DNA of 64,000 nt from MFD01275-c22 sp963705885 (GTDB lineage: Bacteria > Actinomycetota > Actinomycetes > JACCUZ01): the NCBI GenBank assembly GCA_963705885.1, contig OY970120.1, positions 2,294,001 through 2,358,000 on the forward strand, given 5' to 3'. Shown piece after piece: positions 1 through 7,374 of the stretch. The notes below the pieces were generated by a model that made no database searches, was not told where the DNA came from, and saw only the letters and a list, made by a program, of their open reading frames with translations. Numbering within the stretch: position 1 is the stretch's first letter; the number at the start of each line of letters is the position of its first letter. The translations under genes were made by a program, and so were the position numbers.

Positions 1-1
1 C

Positions 2-2158
2 GCTGGACTGCGCGGCGACGTGAACCTGCGCTCGGGGCACGCCCCCAGGGGTCCCGGCGAGGTGGCGATCGACGCCAGCTCCGCCGAGGACCACGACATC
101 GCGCTGGGCTCCACGATCACGGTTCTCTTCCGGGGACCGACCGAGGAGTTCACGGTCGTCGGCACCGTCGGCTTCGGCGACGAGAAGGACCTCGGGGGCA
201 CCACCTCGGCGTACTTCGAGCCCTCGACGGCGCAGCGCGTCCTCGGGGCGCCGGACGTCTACGACGAGATCCAGGTTCGCGCCGCCGACGGCGTCAGCGA
301 CACGGTCCTGGCGAAGCGTCTGGACGCCACGGTCCCCGACGGCGCCGAGGCGGTCACCGGGGCGCAGGTCGCCGAGGAGGCCTCCGACGCGCTGCACGAG
401 GACTTCCAGTTCCTCAACATCATGTTCCTGGTGTTCGCCGGCATCGCGCTCTTCGTCGGCTCGTTCATCATCTGGAACACGTTCACCATGATCGTGACGC
501 AGCGCTCGCGTGAGATCGCACTGCTCCGGGCCGTCGGCGCGACCCGGCGCCAGATCAAGCGCAGCCTGCTGGTGGAGGCGACGGTGCTGGGCCTCGGCGC
601 CTCGGCGGTCGGCGTTGCGCTGGGGGCGGGGGTGGCCAAGGGGCTCAACGCCCTGATGGCAGCCATCGGCTTCAGCCTGCCGAGCACGTCGCTGCAGGTG
701 GCGCCGCGCACGATCTGGCTGTCCCTCGTGGTCGGCACGGTCGTGACGGTCGTCGCGGCCCTGGTCCCCGCCCGCCGGGCGACCAAGGTGCTTCCCATCG
801 AGGCGCTGCGGGACGCGACACCGGGCGCCAAGCGGCCGTCCAGGCTCCGGGCAGCCATCGGGGTCCTGCTGACCGGTGGGGGCGTCGCGGCCATCCTGAA
901 CGGGCTCTACGGCGGCGGCGGGGGACAGCTCGTGCTGCTGGGCATCGTGGGATCGCTGGTCGGCGTGATCACGCTGACCCCGTTGGCGGCCCGTCCGTTG
1001 GCGGCCGCGATCGGCGCGCCGCTGCGGATGCGCGGGGTCTCAGGTGACCTGGCGCGGCAGAACGCGATGCGCAACCCGCGTCGTACGGCCTCGACGGCAG
1101 CCGCGCTGATGATCGGCCTGGCGCTGGTCGTGAGCATGGGCGTGTTCGCCTCGTCGCTCAAGGCGTCGTTCGGGACCGTCCTGGGCGACTCGACGAAGGC
1201 CGACCTCTACGTCGTCTCCGCCAGCGTCCAGGCCGAGGGCTTCAGCCCGGAGGTCGCGAACGTGGTGGCCGACGTGCCCGGCGTAGCGGCCGCCTCCTCC
1301 CTCGGGTGGGGTCAGGTCAGGATCGACGGCGCCGGCGCGAGCTACTCCTCCGTCGACCCGGCCACGGTGGAGGATGTGCTCTCCCTCGACGTGACGTCGG
1401 GCGCGGCGACAGACCTCGGGGACGACGGCATCCTGGTCTCCGAGCAGGCTGCCGAGGACCACGGGTGGCAGGTCGGCGACGTCCTGCCCGTGGAGTTCGC
1501 CGCCACCGGCGACCAGCAGCTGCAGGTGCGGGGGCTGTTCGCCAGCAACACCTTCCTCAACGGCGACTACCTGGTCAGCCTCGACACCCAGGAGGCCAAC
1601 CAGACCGACCGGCTGCTCACGAACACGCTCGTGACCACCGCGGCCTCTGCGGACCAGGCGGCCGTGCAGCACCGGATCGACGCGGCGCTGGCCGACCACC
1701 CGGACGCGAAGGTGCTCGACCAGCAGGGGTACGAGCAGGAGGCCGGCGGCATCATCGACCAGCTGCTCACCTTCGTCTCGGTGATGCTCCTCCTCGCGGT
1801 CGTGATCGCGCTCCTCGGCATCGTCAACACCCTGGCGCTGTCGGTCTTCGAGCGGACCCGTGAGCTGGGCCTGCTGCGCGCGGTGGGCATGACGCGGGCC
1901 CAGGTGCGGTCGATGGTCCGCTGGGAGTCGGTCGTCATCTCGCTGATCGGGGCCGCCCTCGGCGCCGCCCTGGGGATCGGGATGGGACTGGCGCTGGCCC
2001 AGTCGCTCAAGGGCGAGGGGATCACCGAGATCGCCGTCCCGGCGTCGCAGATCGCGGCGTACGTCCTCGCGGCCGCGGTCGCCGGCGTCCTCGCCGCGGT
2101 CGGCCCGTCCCGCTCGGCCTCCAAGGTCGACGTCCTCAAGGCGGTGGTCACCGACTGA
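2..2158 (+). CDS. ABC transporter permease, MacB/FtsX type (5' truncated by window edge)
   Basis: Membrane permease of a MacB/LolC-like ABC system that would move a lipid or lipoprotein or act mechanically at the envelope; the substrate cannot be read. The frame is open to the left edge, so about 130 N-terminal residues including the first membrane helix are missing. What remains is the end of a first extracytoplasmic MacB core, a first FtsX domain (three helices, roughly residues 135-260), two helices, a second extracytoplasmic domain, and a second FtsX domain ending at the stop (roughly 590-710). The FtsX hallmark R-x-x-E-I/L-x-L-L-R-A-V-G occurs in both halves (SREIALLRAVG and TRELGLLRAVG). 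A partner ATPase gene probably lies just upstream, outside the window. It is followed by a strong palindromic terminator. Confidence 0.9.
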   Translation, partial: AGLRGDVNLRSGHAPRGPGEVAIDASSAEDHDIALGSTITVLFRGPTEEFTVVGTVGFGDEKDLGGTTSAYFEPSTAQRVLGAPDVYDEIQVRAADGVSDTVLAKRLDATVPDGAEAVTGAQVAEEASDALHEDFQFLNIMFLVFAGIALFVGSFIIWNTFTMIVTQRSREIALLRAVGATRRQIKRSLLVEATVLGLGASAVGVALGAGVAKGLNALMAAIGFSLPSTSLQVAPRTIWLSLVVGTVVTVVAALVPARRATKVLPIEALRDATPGAKRPSRLRAAIGVLLTGGGVAAILNGLYGGGGGQLVLLGIVGSLVGVITLTPLAARPLAAAIGAPLRMRGVSGDLARQNAMRNPRRTASTAAALMIGLALVVSMGVFASSLKASFGTVLGDSTKADLYVVSASVQAEGFSPEVANVVADVPGVAAASSLGWGQVRIDGAGASYSSVDPATVEDVLSLDVTSGAATDLGDDGILVSEQAAEDHGWQVGDVLPVEFAATGDQQLQVRGLFASNTFLNGDYLVSLDTQEANQTDRLLTNTLVTTAASADQAAVQHRIDAALADHPDAKVLDQQGYEQEAGGIIDQLLTFVSVMLLLAVVIALLGIVNTLALSVFERTRELGLLRAVGMTRAQVRSMVRWESVVISLIGAALGAALGIGMGLALAQSLKGEGITEIAVPASQIAAYVLAAAVAGVLAAVGPSRSASKVDVLKAVVTD

Positions 2159-2180
2159 CGCCAGCCGCGTTTCCCAGGTT

Positions 2181-2221
2181 CGGCGGGGCTGCGACACGGA
2201 CACCGTGCCGCAGCCCCGCCG
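2181..2221. terminator. Bidirectional palindromic terminator between convergent genes
   Basis: A GC-rich inverted repeat (arms of about 18 nt beginning CGGCGGGGCTGCG, one mismatch, 3-nt loop) lies exactly between the convergent ends of the permease and the DUF559-like gene. No U-tract is visible, as is usual in high-GC actinobacteria. It is nearly identical to the palindrome at 3332-3376. Confidence 0.7.
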
Positions 2222-2230
2222 GACGCGTGC

Positions 2231-3250
2231 TCAGGCGGCGACGTCCGAGGTCCAGGCGAAGGCTGGGTGGCGCGCGGCCCAGCCGAGCAGCCCGCGCCGG
2301 ACCGCCGACGGCGGCACCCAGCCGCGAGAGAACAGCGCGTCGGCGGTGAGCAGGACGGCCAGCACGACGTCGTGCCGCACGGCGTAGCTGCCGATGTCGA
2401 CGACGAGGCGGCCGCCGATCGCCAACCTCGTGCGCCGCATGTCGTCCCACTCCTTCTGCGCCATGGTCAGGTGCTGGATCCCGTTGATCTCCACGGTGAC
2501 CAGGAACTCGTCGAACTCCGCGTCGAGCAGGTAGCGGCCGTCGGGCCGCTGCACGCGGGCCTGCCGGCTCGGCATCGGCAGCCGGAAGCGCCGCAGACCG
2601 GCCAGGTACTCCAGCTCGGGCAGCGACTCCGAGCCGCCCTCCACGTCGTCGATGGTCTCCAGGATGAGCGCCCGACGGGCGAGCCTGGGCCGCTGCTCGA
2701 CCAGCGCTCGCAGTGCCGCGGGTGCGGCCAGGCGCTGCTGCACCACCATCGCAAGGATCGTCCGGCAGGCCCGGTCGCTCTGCGCGCCGGACGCGGCCAG
2801 CACGGCGGCGGGCTCCTGACGGAGTCGGGGAGGGCTCCGACGGGTCAGCAGCTCACCCGCGGGGATGCGCACTCTCTCGCGCACGCGGACGGTGACGACC
2901 TCGGTGGCGAGGTCCCGTCGACCCCGGCCGTGCGGGGCCAGCGTGATGACGTCGGGGGACGTGAACCCGGTGAAACCCTCGACCTCGAGCGCGGTCAGCC
3001 CACTGAGCACCGCGCCGGGACCGCTGTGGAGCACGCCGACCCAGTGCTGCTGCCGCCGCGTCAGCGGCCCCGGGTGCAGCACGACGACGTGCGGCCCGAC
3101 CGCCTGCCAGAGACCGGCCTTGACCCGGCGGGAGACCAGCTGGCGATGGATGTCCAACCCGGTGAGCTGACCGCGACCGAGCACCATGGCCTGCGCGTCG
3201 CGGAGCTCGAGGAAGCCGGCGGCGGACAGGGCCGGAGATGTCGGGGCCAT
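2231..3250 (-). CDS. DUF559-like protein with a restriction-endonuclease-like C-terminal domain
   Basis: Member of a large actinobacterial group with a winged-helix/AbiEi-like N-terminal half and a C-terminal PD-(D/E)xK-like domain of the DUF559/Vsr type. The N-terminal half (about 1-130) carries a pattern of an ordered helix pair and a 'GLWQAVGPHVVV' strand. The C-terminal half has E (SLPELEYL), D (LLDAEF) and the strand VEINGIQHL, matching an E...D...E-x-N nuclease core. Start ATG at 3250 (339 aa) is preferred over the upstream in-frame start at 3325, because the extra 25 residues look unlike the family. Whether it cuts DNA is unknown; these proteins are often single-copy orphans without an antitoxin, and none is visible here. 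Confidence 0.7.
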   Translation of the reverse strand: MAPTSPALSAAGFLELRDAQAMVLGRGQLTGLDIHRQLVSRRVKAGLWQAVGPHVVVLHPGPLTRRQQHWVGVLHSGPGAVLSGLTALEVEGFTGFTSPDVITLAPHGRGRRDLATEVVTVRVRERVRIPAGELLTRRSPPRLRQEPAAVLAASGAQSDRACRTILAMVVQQRLAAPAALRALVEQRPRLARRALILETIDDVEGGSESLPELEYLAGLRRFRLPMPSRQARVQRPDGRYLLDAEFDEFLVTVEINGIQHLTMAQKEWDDMRRTRLAIGGRLVVDIGSYAVRHDVVLAVLLTADALFSRGWVPPSAVRRGLLGWAARHPAFAWTSDVAA

Positions 3251-3331
3251 GCCGCCATCGTCGACCGTGGTGAACGGTGCGGGAGCGCCGTCCACAGGAC
3301 AGATCCCGCCGCGCCGACCGTTCACAGCGGG

Positions 3332-3376
3332 TTCGGCGGGGCTGCGACACGGTCACCGTGTCGCAGCCCCGCCGAA
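3332..3376. terminator. Perfect 45-nt palindrome, probable terminator of the response regulator
   Basis: Two 22-nt arms around a single central base form a perfect inverted repeat. It lies 9 nt past the stop of the response-regulator gene and upstream of the DUF559-like gene. The arm sequence is the same as that of the 2181-2221 element, so these are two copies of one repeat family. Confidence 0.65.
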
Positions 3377-3385
3377 GGGTGCCCG

Positions 3386-4054
3386 TCAGCGTGCCGGCCC
3401 GGCCGCGTCCAGGTAGGCGAGGACGGCCATGACCCGCCTGTTGACCTCGCGCTCGTCGACGAGCCCGAGCTTCTGGAACACCGAACCGATGTGTTTCTCC
3501 ACCGCACGGTCGCTCATGTACAGCCGCTTGGCGATCGTCGCGTTGTTGCACCCGGCCGCCATCTCCTGGAGGACCTCACGCTCGCGGTCGGAGAGCCCGA
3601 GCAGCGGCGCGTCGCCCGCTCGCCGGGCCAGCAACCCCTCGACGACCTTCGGGTCCAGCACCGAGCCCCCTCGGGCCACCTCGTGCAGGGCACGGACCAG
3701 CTCGTCCACGTCGGAGACGCGCTCCTTGAGCAGGTAGCCCATCCCCGCCACGCCGTCGGCGAGCAGCTCGAACGCGTAGTCCTCCTCGACGTACTGCGAG
3801 AGCACGACCACGCCCGTCCCTGGGTGCTCGGCCCGGATGCGCTTGGCCGCCTCGATGCCCTCGTTCGTGTGCGTGGGGGGCATCCGGATGTCGGTGAGGA
3901 CGGCGTCCGGGCCGCGTTCGGCCACCGACTTGATCAGCGAGTAGGGGTCGGCCACGCTGTCCACGAGCTCGATGCCGTCGACCTCGGCGAGCAGCGCGGA
4001 CACCCCTTCGCGGACGAGGTAGTTGTCGTCGGCGAAGACGACACGCAACGCCAT
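3386..4054 (-). CDS. NarL/LuxR-family response regulator
   Basis: Two-component DNA-binding regulator of 222 aa. The receiver domain (1-120) has the acidic pair D9-D10, phospho-acceptor D55 (in LTDIRMPP), S86 and K110, so phosphorylation chemistry looks intact. A LuxR-type helix-turn-helix occupies about 150-210 (LSDREREVLQEMAAG, then the recognition region NATIAKRLYMSDRAVEKH). No sensor kinase lies nearby, so it is an orphan in this window. The start ATG sits 6 nt after a TACAGT box on the same strand, which suggests a leaderless mRNA. It is followed by the 3332-3376 palindrome, so it is probably monocistronic. Confidence 0.93.
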   Translation of the reverse strand: MALRVVFADDNYLVREGVSALLAEVDGIELVDSVADPYSLIKSVAERGPDAVLTDIRMPPTHTNEGIEAAKRIRAEHPGTGVVVLSQYVEEDYAFELLADGVAGMGYLLKERVSDVDELVRALHEVARGGSVLDPKVVEGLLARRAGDAPLLGLSDREREVLQEMAAGCNNATIAKRLYMSDRAVEKHIGSVFQKLGLVDEREVNRRVMAVLAYLDAAGPAR

Positions 4055-4060
4055 GGGCCG

Positions 4061-4066
4061 ACTGTA
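4061..4066 (-). promoter_or_regulatory. -10 element (TACAGT), leaderless promoter of response regulator
   Basis: TACAGT on the minus strand ends 6 nt before the ATG at 4054, placing the transcription start at or next to the start codon. There is no Shine-Dalgarno. Confidence 0.5.
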
Positions 4067-4102
4067 ACGTCGCGCGGTCGAGGCGATCGGCCTCGCGCGG
4101 GG

Positions 4103-4195
4103 TCAGAACGGCAGCGTGCGCCCGGACGGGGACCGCAGGTCCAGCGAGGAGGGGGCGCATCGCGTCGGGCGCCGGACGATCTGTCGTTGCTTCAT
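4103..4195 (-). CDS. Probable small protein of 30 aa with strong ribosome binding site
   Basis: Not recognised. The frame begins ATG-AAG-CAA and ends TGA, encoding a basic 30-residue peptide (MKQRQIVRRPTRC... ending RTLPF) with one cysteine and no membrane segment. What supports it is the signal set-up: GAGAGGAG on the minus strand (4203-4210) lies 7 nt before the ATG, and a TAACGT -10 candidate lies 28 nt further upstream. This is one of the better Shine-Dalgarno sequences in a window where many genes have none. It lies 48 nt upstream of the response-regulator start on the same strand. It could be a real small protein or a translated leader; there is no homology evidence. Confidence 0.45.
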   Translation of the reverse strand: MKQRQIVRRPTRCAPSSLDLRSPSGRTLPF

Positions 4196-4237
4196 GGCCG
4201 TTCTCCTCTCGGGATCTGGTCTGGCTCGACGTGCGCG

Positions 4238-4243
4238 ACGTTA
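4238..4243 (-). promoter_or_regulatory. Candidate -10 (TAACGT) of the 30-aa gene
   Basis: TAACGT on the minus strand lies 43 nt before the small-gene ATG and upstream of its GAGAGGAG ribosome binding site. No clear -35 is seen. Confidence 0.3.
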
Positions 4244-4431
4244 CGCAGCCGCGGCCCAGGTGACGGTCGGCTCAGCCGCACCCCCGCCCGGGGGCGTCGG
4301 CACCTCGCGGGGGGCTGCCCCGCCGACGGCAGTGGGCTGTCCCCCCGAGTCCTGCTCCAGCAAGAGCGCGCGTGGTCGGCGCTGATACGCGACGTTCGGC
4401 GCCGACGGCGGCGAGGGGCTCGGCCGCCGCC

Positions 4432-4437
4432 TAGCCT
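4432..4437 (+). promoter_or_regulatory. -10 element (TAGCCT) of the SGNH lipoprotein
   Basis: TAGCCT ends 8 nt before the ATG at 4446 with no Shine-Dalgarno between, consistent with a leaderless or nearly leaderless mRNA. Confidence 0.45.
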
Positions 4438-4445
4438 GGGCGGTC

Positions 4446-5219
4446 ATGACAAGCGCCCGCCGACCCGTGAGGTGCATCGCGGCGGTCCTGACCTCCGTGG
4501 TGGTGCTGGCCGCGTGCTCCGCGGGCGGGGAGGCCGACGGCGGACCGGCCGGTCGTACGGCGGGCAGCTCCGGCGGTCGCGCGACGCCGGCGACCCCGAC
4601 CCCGGACCCTCGCGTCTACGTCGCGGTCGGGGCGAGCGAGACGGCGGGCGTGGGTGCGGACGACCCGCGCGACGCGTGGCCCCAGGTCCTGCACGACACG
4701 TCGCTGCCCGAGGCGACGCTGGTCAACGTCGGCGTGCCGGGCGCGACCGTCCAGGACGCCCTGCGCTCCCAGCTGCCGCGCGCGCTTGCGGCCGAGCCCG
4801 ACGTCGTGACGGTCTGGCTCGTGGTGAACGACATCGTGGGGGGTGTCCCGGTCGCCGCCTACGAGAGCCGGCTGCGGCGGATGGTCCGCGCCCTGCGCCG
4901 GGGCGGGCGCACGGAGGTCCTGGTCGGGAACGCGCCGGCCGTCTGGCGGCTCCCGGCCTACCGCGCCTGCTTGCCCGGGTCGGACGGGAGGGAGGTGCCG
5001 TGCCTCGTGCCGCTGGTCCCCGCCGAGTCGGAGGTGAAGGCGACCGTCGCGGCGTTCAACGGCGCGACCCGGCGCGTGGCACGCAGCGAGGGCGCCACGC
5101 TGGTCGACCTGTCGGCGCGGCGGGACCTGACGGGTCTGACCGCCGCAGACGGTTTCCACCCGAGCACGGCAGGCCACCGGGAGATCGCCGAGGCCTTCGG
5201 GCAGGGCCTGCGGGGGTGA
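4446..5219 (+). CDS. SGNH/GDSL-type hydrolase, lipoprotein
   Basis: Predicted surface-anchored esterase/acyl-hydrolase of 257 aa. An N-terminal signal peptide ends in a lipobox LAAC (acylated Cys24), followed by a Gly/Ser/Pro-rich linker to about residue 55. The SGNH blocks are visible: block I GASET with nucleophile Ser64 (Ala replaces the usual Asp of GDS), block II Gly in GVPGA, block III Asn128 in VVNDI, and block V DGFH with Asp235 and His238. It would act on an acyl or acetyl ester outside the membrane; the substrate is not predictable. It stands alone, with its own leaderless promoter. Confidence 0.85.
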   Translation: MTSARRPVRCIAAVLTSVVVLAACSAGGEADGGPAGRTAGSSGGRATPATPTPDPRVYVAVGASETAGVGADDPRDAWPQVLHDTSLPEATLVNVGVPGATVQDALRSQLPRALAAEPDVVTVWLVVNDIVGGVPVAAYESRLRRMVRALRRGGRTEVLVGNAPAVWRLPAYRACLPGSDGREVPCLVPLVPAESEVKATVAAFNGATRRVARSEGATLVDLSARRDLTGLTAADGFHPSTAGHREIAEAFGQGLRG

Positions 5220-5272
5220 CGCGGCGCCCTGCGCGCCGTTCCAGCGCGCGTCCCTACGCTCGGCGCGCCCAT

Positions 5273-5301
5273 TTGTCGCCTGACCTGGCGCGACCTATCC
5301 T
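5273..5301 (+). promoter_or_regulatory. Sigma-70-type promoter, TTGTCG-17-TATCCT
   Basis: TTGTCG (5273-5278) and TATCCT (5296-5301) are separated by exactly 17 bp, giving a roughly 45-nt leader ahead of the AKKA/DksA gene. It is the best-formed two-box promoter in the left part of the window. Confidence 0.6.
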
Positions 5302-5353
5302 GCGGCTCACCTAAGCGACCTGGAGTCGGTGTCGCGTCAGCAAGGGGGCCGAG

Positions 5354-6646
5354 ATGGCGCACCAGGGCACGGGCTCGACCGCACGCGGCGGAGGCCGGGT
5401 GCGGCACGCGGTCGCGGCGGCCCGCAGCGCCGTGCGCAAGGCGGCCACGGGCCGGGTCGGCAAGCCCGGGGCGGCGACCAAGACCACCCGGAAGGCCACG
5501 ACCAAGAAGGCGCCGGCCAGGAAGGCCACGGTCCGGGGCTCCGGAGCGAGGACGGCCGCCGCGCCCGCGCGGAAGACCGCCGGGACCAGGTCATCCGTGA
5601 CCAGGACGCCCGCGAAGAAGGCTCCAGCCAAGAAGGGCACCGCCACGAAGACCGCGGCAAAGAAGTCCACCGCGAAGAAGACTGCCGCGAAGAAGACGGC
5701 CGCGAAGAAGGCGGTCACGAAGAAGGCGGTCACGAAGAAGGCGGTCACGAAGACGACCGCGAAGAAGACTGCCACCAAGAAGGCGCCGGTCAAGAAGGCA
5801 TCGGTCAAGAAGGCATCGACGAAGGCGGCTGCCAAGAAGGCGCCGGTGAAGAAGGCGCCGGTGAAGAAGGCGGCGGCCAAGAAGGCGCCGGTCAAGAAGG
5901 CGCCGGTCAAGAAGGCGCCGGTCACGAAGGCGCCGGTCACGAAGGCGCCGGTCACGAAGGCGCCGGTCACGAAGGCGCCGGCCACGAAGGCGCCGGCCAC
6001 GAAGGCTCCGGCGAAGAAGGCAGCCGCGACGCCGACGGCGAGGACCGCGCGCGCCCCCGCGACCCCCGCGAAGAAGACCCCCGCGGTCACGCCGGCGCCG
6101 GCCAAGGTGGCCGCTCCGACGACGGCGGCGGCGAAGGCAGCGGCCAAGCGGGCGGTGCTCGAGGGGACACCCGTCGCGGCGGCGAAGACCCAGTCCGCGA
6201 AGGTCCCCGCCTCCCGCAAGGCGCCGACGACCCCCAAGGCACCGGCCGGTCCGCAGGCCCTCGTCGTGCGCGCCGACGAGGACCCGTGGACGAAGTCGGA
6301 GCTGGGCGAGGTCCGCAAGGAGCTCAAGGACGAGGTCCACCGGCTGCGCGACGAGCTCGACCTGGCCGAGCACGAGATCGACGACATGCTCCGCGACTCC
6401 GGTGACGGCGCGGGCGACGACGCGGCCGACGCCGGGAGCAAGACGTTCGAGCGCGAGCACGAGATGTCCCTGGCCAACAACACCCGTGACATGCTGGTTC
6501 AGGCCGAGCGCGCGCTCGGCCGCATCGCGAACGGCACCTACGGCATCTGTGAGAACTGTGGCAACCCCATCGGCAAGGCTCGGCTCCAGGTCTTCCCGCG
6601 GGCGACGCTGTGCATGACGTGCAAGCAGCGCGAGGAACGCCGCTGA
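5354..6646 (+). CDS. Histone-H1-like AKKA-repeat protein with C-terminal DksA/TraR zinc finger
   Basis: Fusion of a long basic, disordered tail and a transcription-factor-like head, 430 aa. Residues about 45-260 are runs of K-K-A-P-V, K-K-A-V-T, T-K-A-P and similar pentads, like bacterial H1-type nucleoid proteins. Residues about 310-430 form a DksA/TraR module: a coiled-coil (LGEVRKELKDEVHRL) and a C4 zinc finger with CENC and CMTC, 18 residues between pairs. Known DksA-family proteins bind the RNA polymerase secondary channel; the basic tail should bind DNA non-specifically. The gene abuts lspA, an arrangement common in related actinobacteria. The repeat is 15-nt periodic at DNA level and so is prone to copy-number change. 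Confidence 0.88.
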   Translation: MAHQGTGSTARGGGRVRHAVAAARSAVRKAATGRVGKPGAATKTTRKATTKKAPARKATVRGSGARTAAAPARKTAGTRSSVTRTPAKKAPAKKGTATKTAAKKSTAKKTAAKKTAAKKAVTKKAVTKKAVTKTTAKKTATKKAPVKKASVKKASTKAAAKKAPVKKAPVKKAAAKKAPVKKAPVKKAPVTKAPVTKAPVTKAPVTKAPATKAPATKAPAKKAAATPTARTARAPATPAKKTPAVTPAPAKVAAPTTAAAKAAAKRAVLEGTPVAAAKTQSAKVPASRKAPTTPKAPAGPQALVVRADEDPWTKSELGEVRKELKDEVHRLRDELDLAEHEIDDMLRDSGDGAGDDAADAGSKTFEREHEMSLANNTRDMLVQAERALGRIANGTYGICENCGNPIGKARLQVFPRATLCMTCKQREERR

Positions 6647-7173
6647 CGCACCGGTCGCGGCTGCCGCTGCTGGCCTCGATCGCCGGGGCGGTCCTCGCCC
6701 TGGACCTGCTGACCAAGCTGCTCGCCGTCCGCGAGCTCGCCGACCGTGAGCCGATCAGCCTCCTCGGCGGCGTGCTCACGCTCCGGCTGGTCCGCAACCC
6801 CGGCGCGGCCTTCGGCATGGCCCAGGGCCTGACCGTGGTCCTGACCGCGGTCGCGGTGGTCGTGGTCGTGGTGATCCTGCGGATGGCCCGCCGGCTGCGG
6901 AGCAACGCCTGGGCGGTGGCGCTCGGGCTGGTGCTCGGGGGCGCGCTCGGGAACCTCGTCGACCGGCTGTTCCGGGCGCCGTCGCCGGGGCGGGGCGAGG
7001 TCGTCGACTTCCTCGAGCTGCCGCGGTGGCCGGTGTTCAACCTGGCCGACTCGGCGATCGTCGTCGCGGGGGTGCTCATGGTGGTGCTCTCGGCCCGCGG
7101 GGTGCCCCACGACGGCAGCGTGACGTCCGGGGGCGCCGGCGAGCCTCCGGCCGAGCCGGAAAAGTCGAGGTAA
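6643..7173 (+). CDS. lspA: Lipoprotein signal peptidase (signal peptidase II)
   Basis: Aspartic membrane protease that cleaves signal peptides of diacylglyceryl-prolipoproteins. It shows four membrane helices and the catalytic Asp pair, in NLVDRLF and FNLADS, plus the conserved RLVRNPGAAF segment. The start is unusual. In-frame GTGs exist only inside the preceding gene (6610, 6619), whereas CTG at 6643 overlaps the upstream stop as CTGA, has GAGGAA 5 nt before it, and gives the expected N-terminus (176 aa). I chose CTG; the GTGs remain possible. It works with Lgt, encoded at 40706-41569. Confidence 0.9.
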   Translation: MTHRSRLPLLASIAGAVLALDLLTKLLAVRELADREPISLLGGVLTLRLVRNPGAAFGMAQGLTVVLTAVAVVVVVVILRMARRLRSNAWAVALGLVLGGALGNLVDRLFRAPSPGRGEVVDFLELPRWPVFNLADSAIVVAGVLMVVLSARGVPHDGSVTSGGAGEPPAEPEKSR

Positions 7174-7299
7174 CCGGGGAGCCGTCTGCGGCGTCTTCAC
7201 TCCTGTGGGACGCAACGGCTGGACGCTAATCGGGCATTTCCGGCACCCCGCGGGGGCCGTCCGCCCGCTCCCGGGTGTCGTGACCTGCGCCGGAGCCGC

Positions 7300-7305
7300 T
7301 ACCCT
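7300..7305 (+). promoter_or_regulatory. Candidate -10 (TACCCT) for the sugar transferase
   Basis: TACCCT lies about 70 nt before the ATG at 7375. The leader ends in a purine-rich Shine-Dalgarno (GGGAGGGGGAGC), so this gene is leadered, unlike many neighbours. Confidence 0.35.
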
Positions 7306-7374
7306 GCTCGTGCCCCGCGGTGGACACTACGCCGAGCGTGACCGACTGTCCGATCGCAGCGAGGGAGGGGGAGC

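Noticed and set aside
4241..4477. A second small gene on the minus strand before the 30-aa gene
   Set aside because: The frame has no ribosome binding site or -10, and its product is Pro/Ala/Gly low complexity.
5311..6492. Antisense frame over the AKKA repeat, with FVTGAFVTGAF-like repeats
   Set aside because: Looks like a repetitive membrane protein but is only the reverse reading of the Lys-rich repeat; it also lacks a ribosome binding site.
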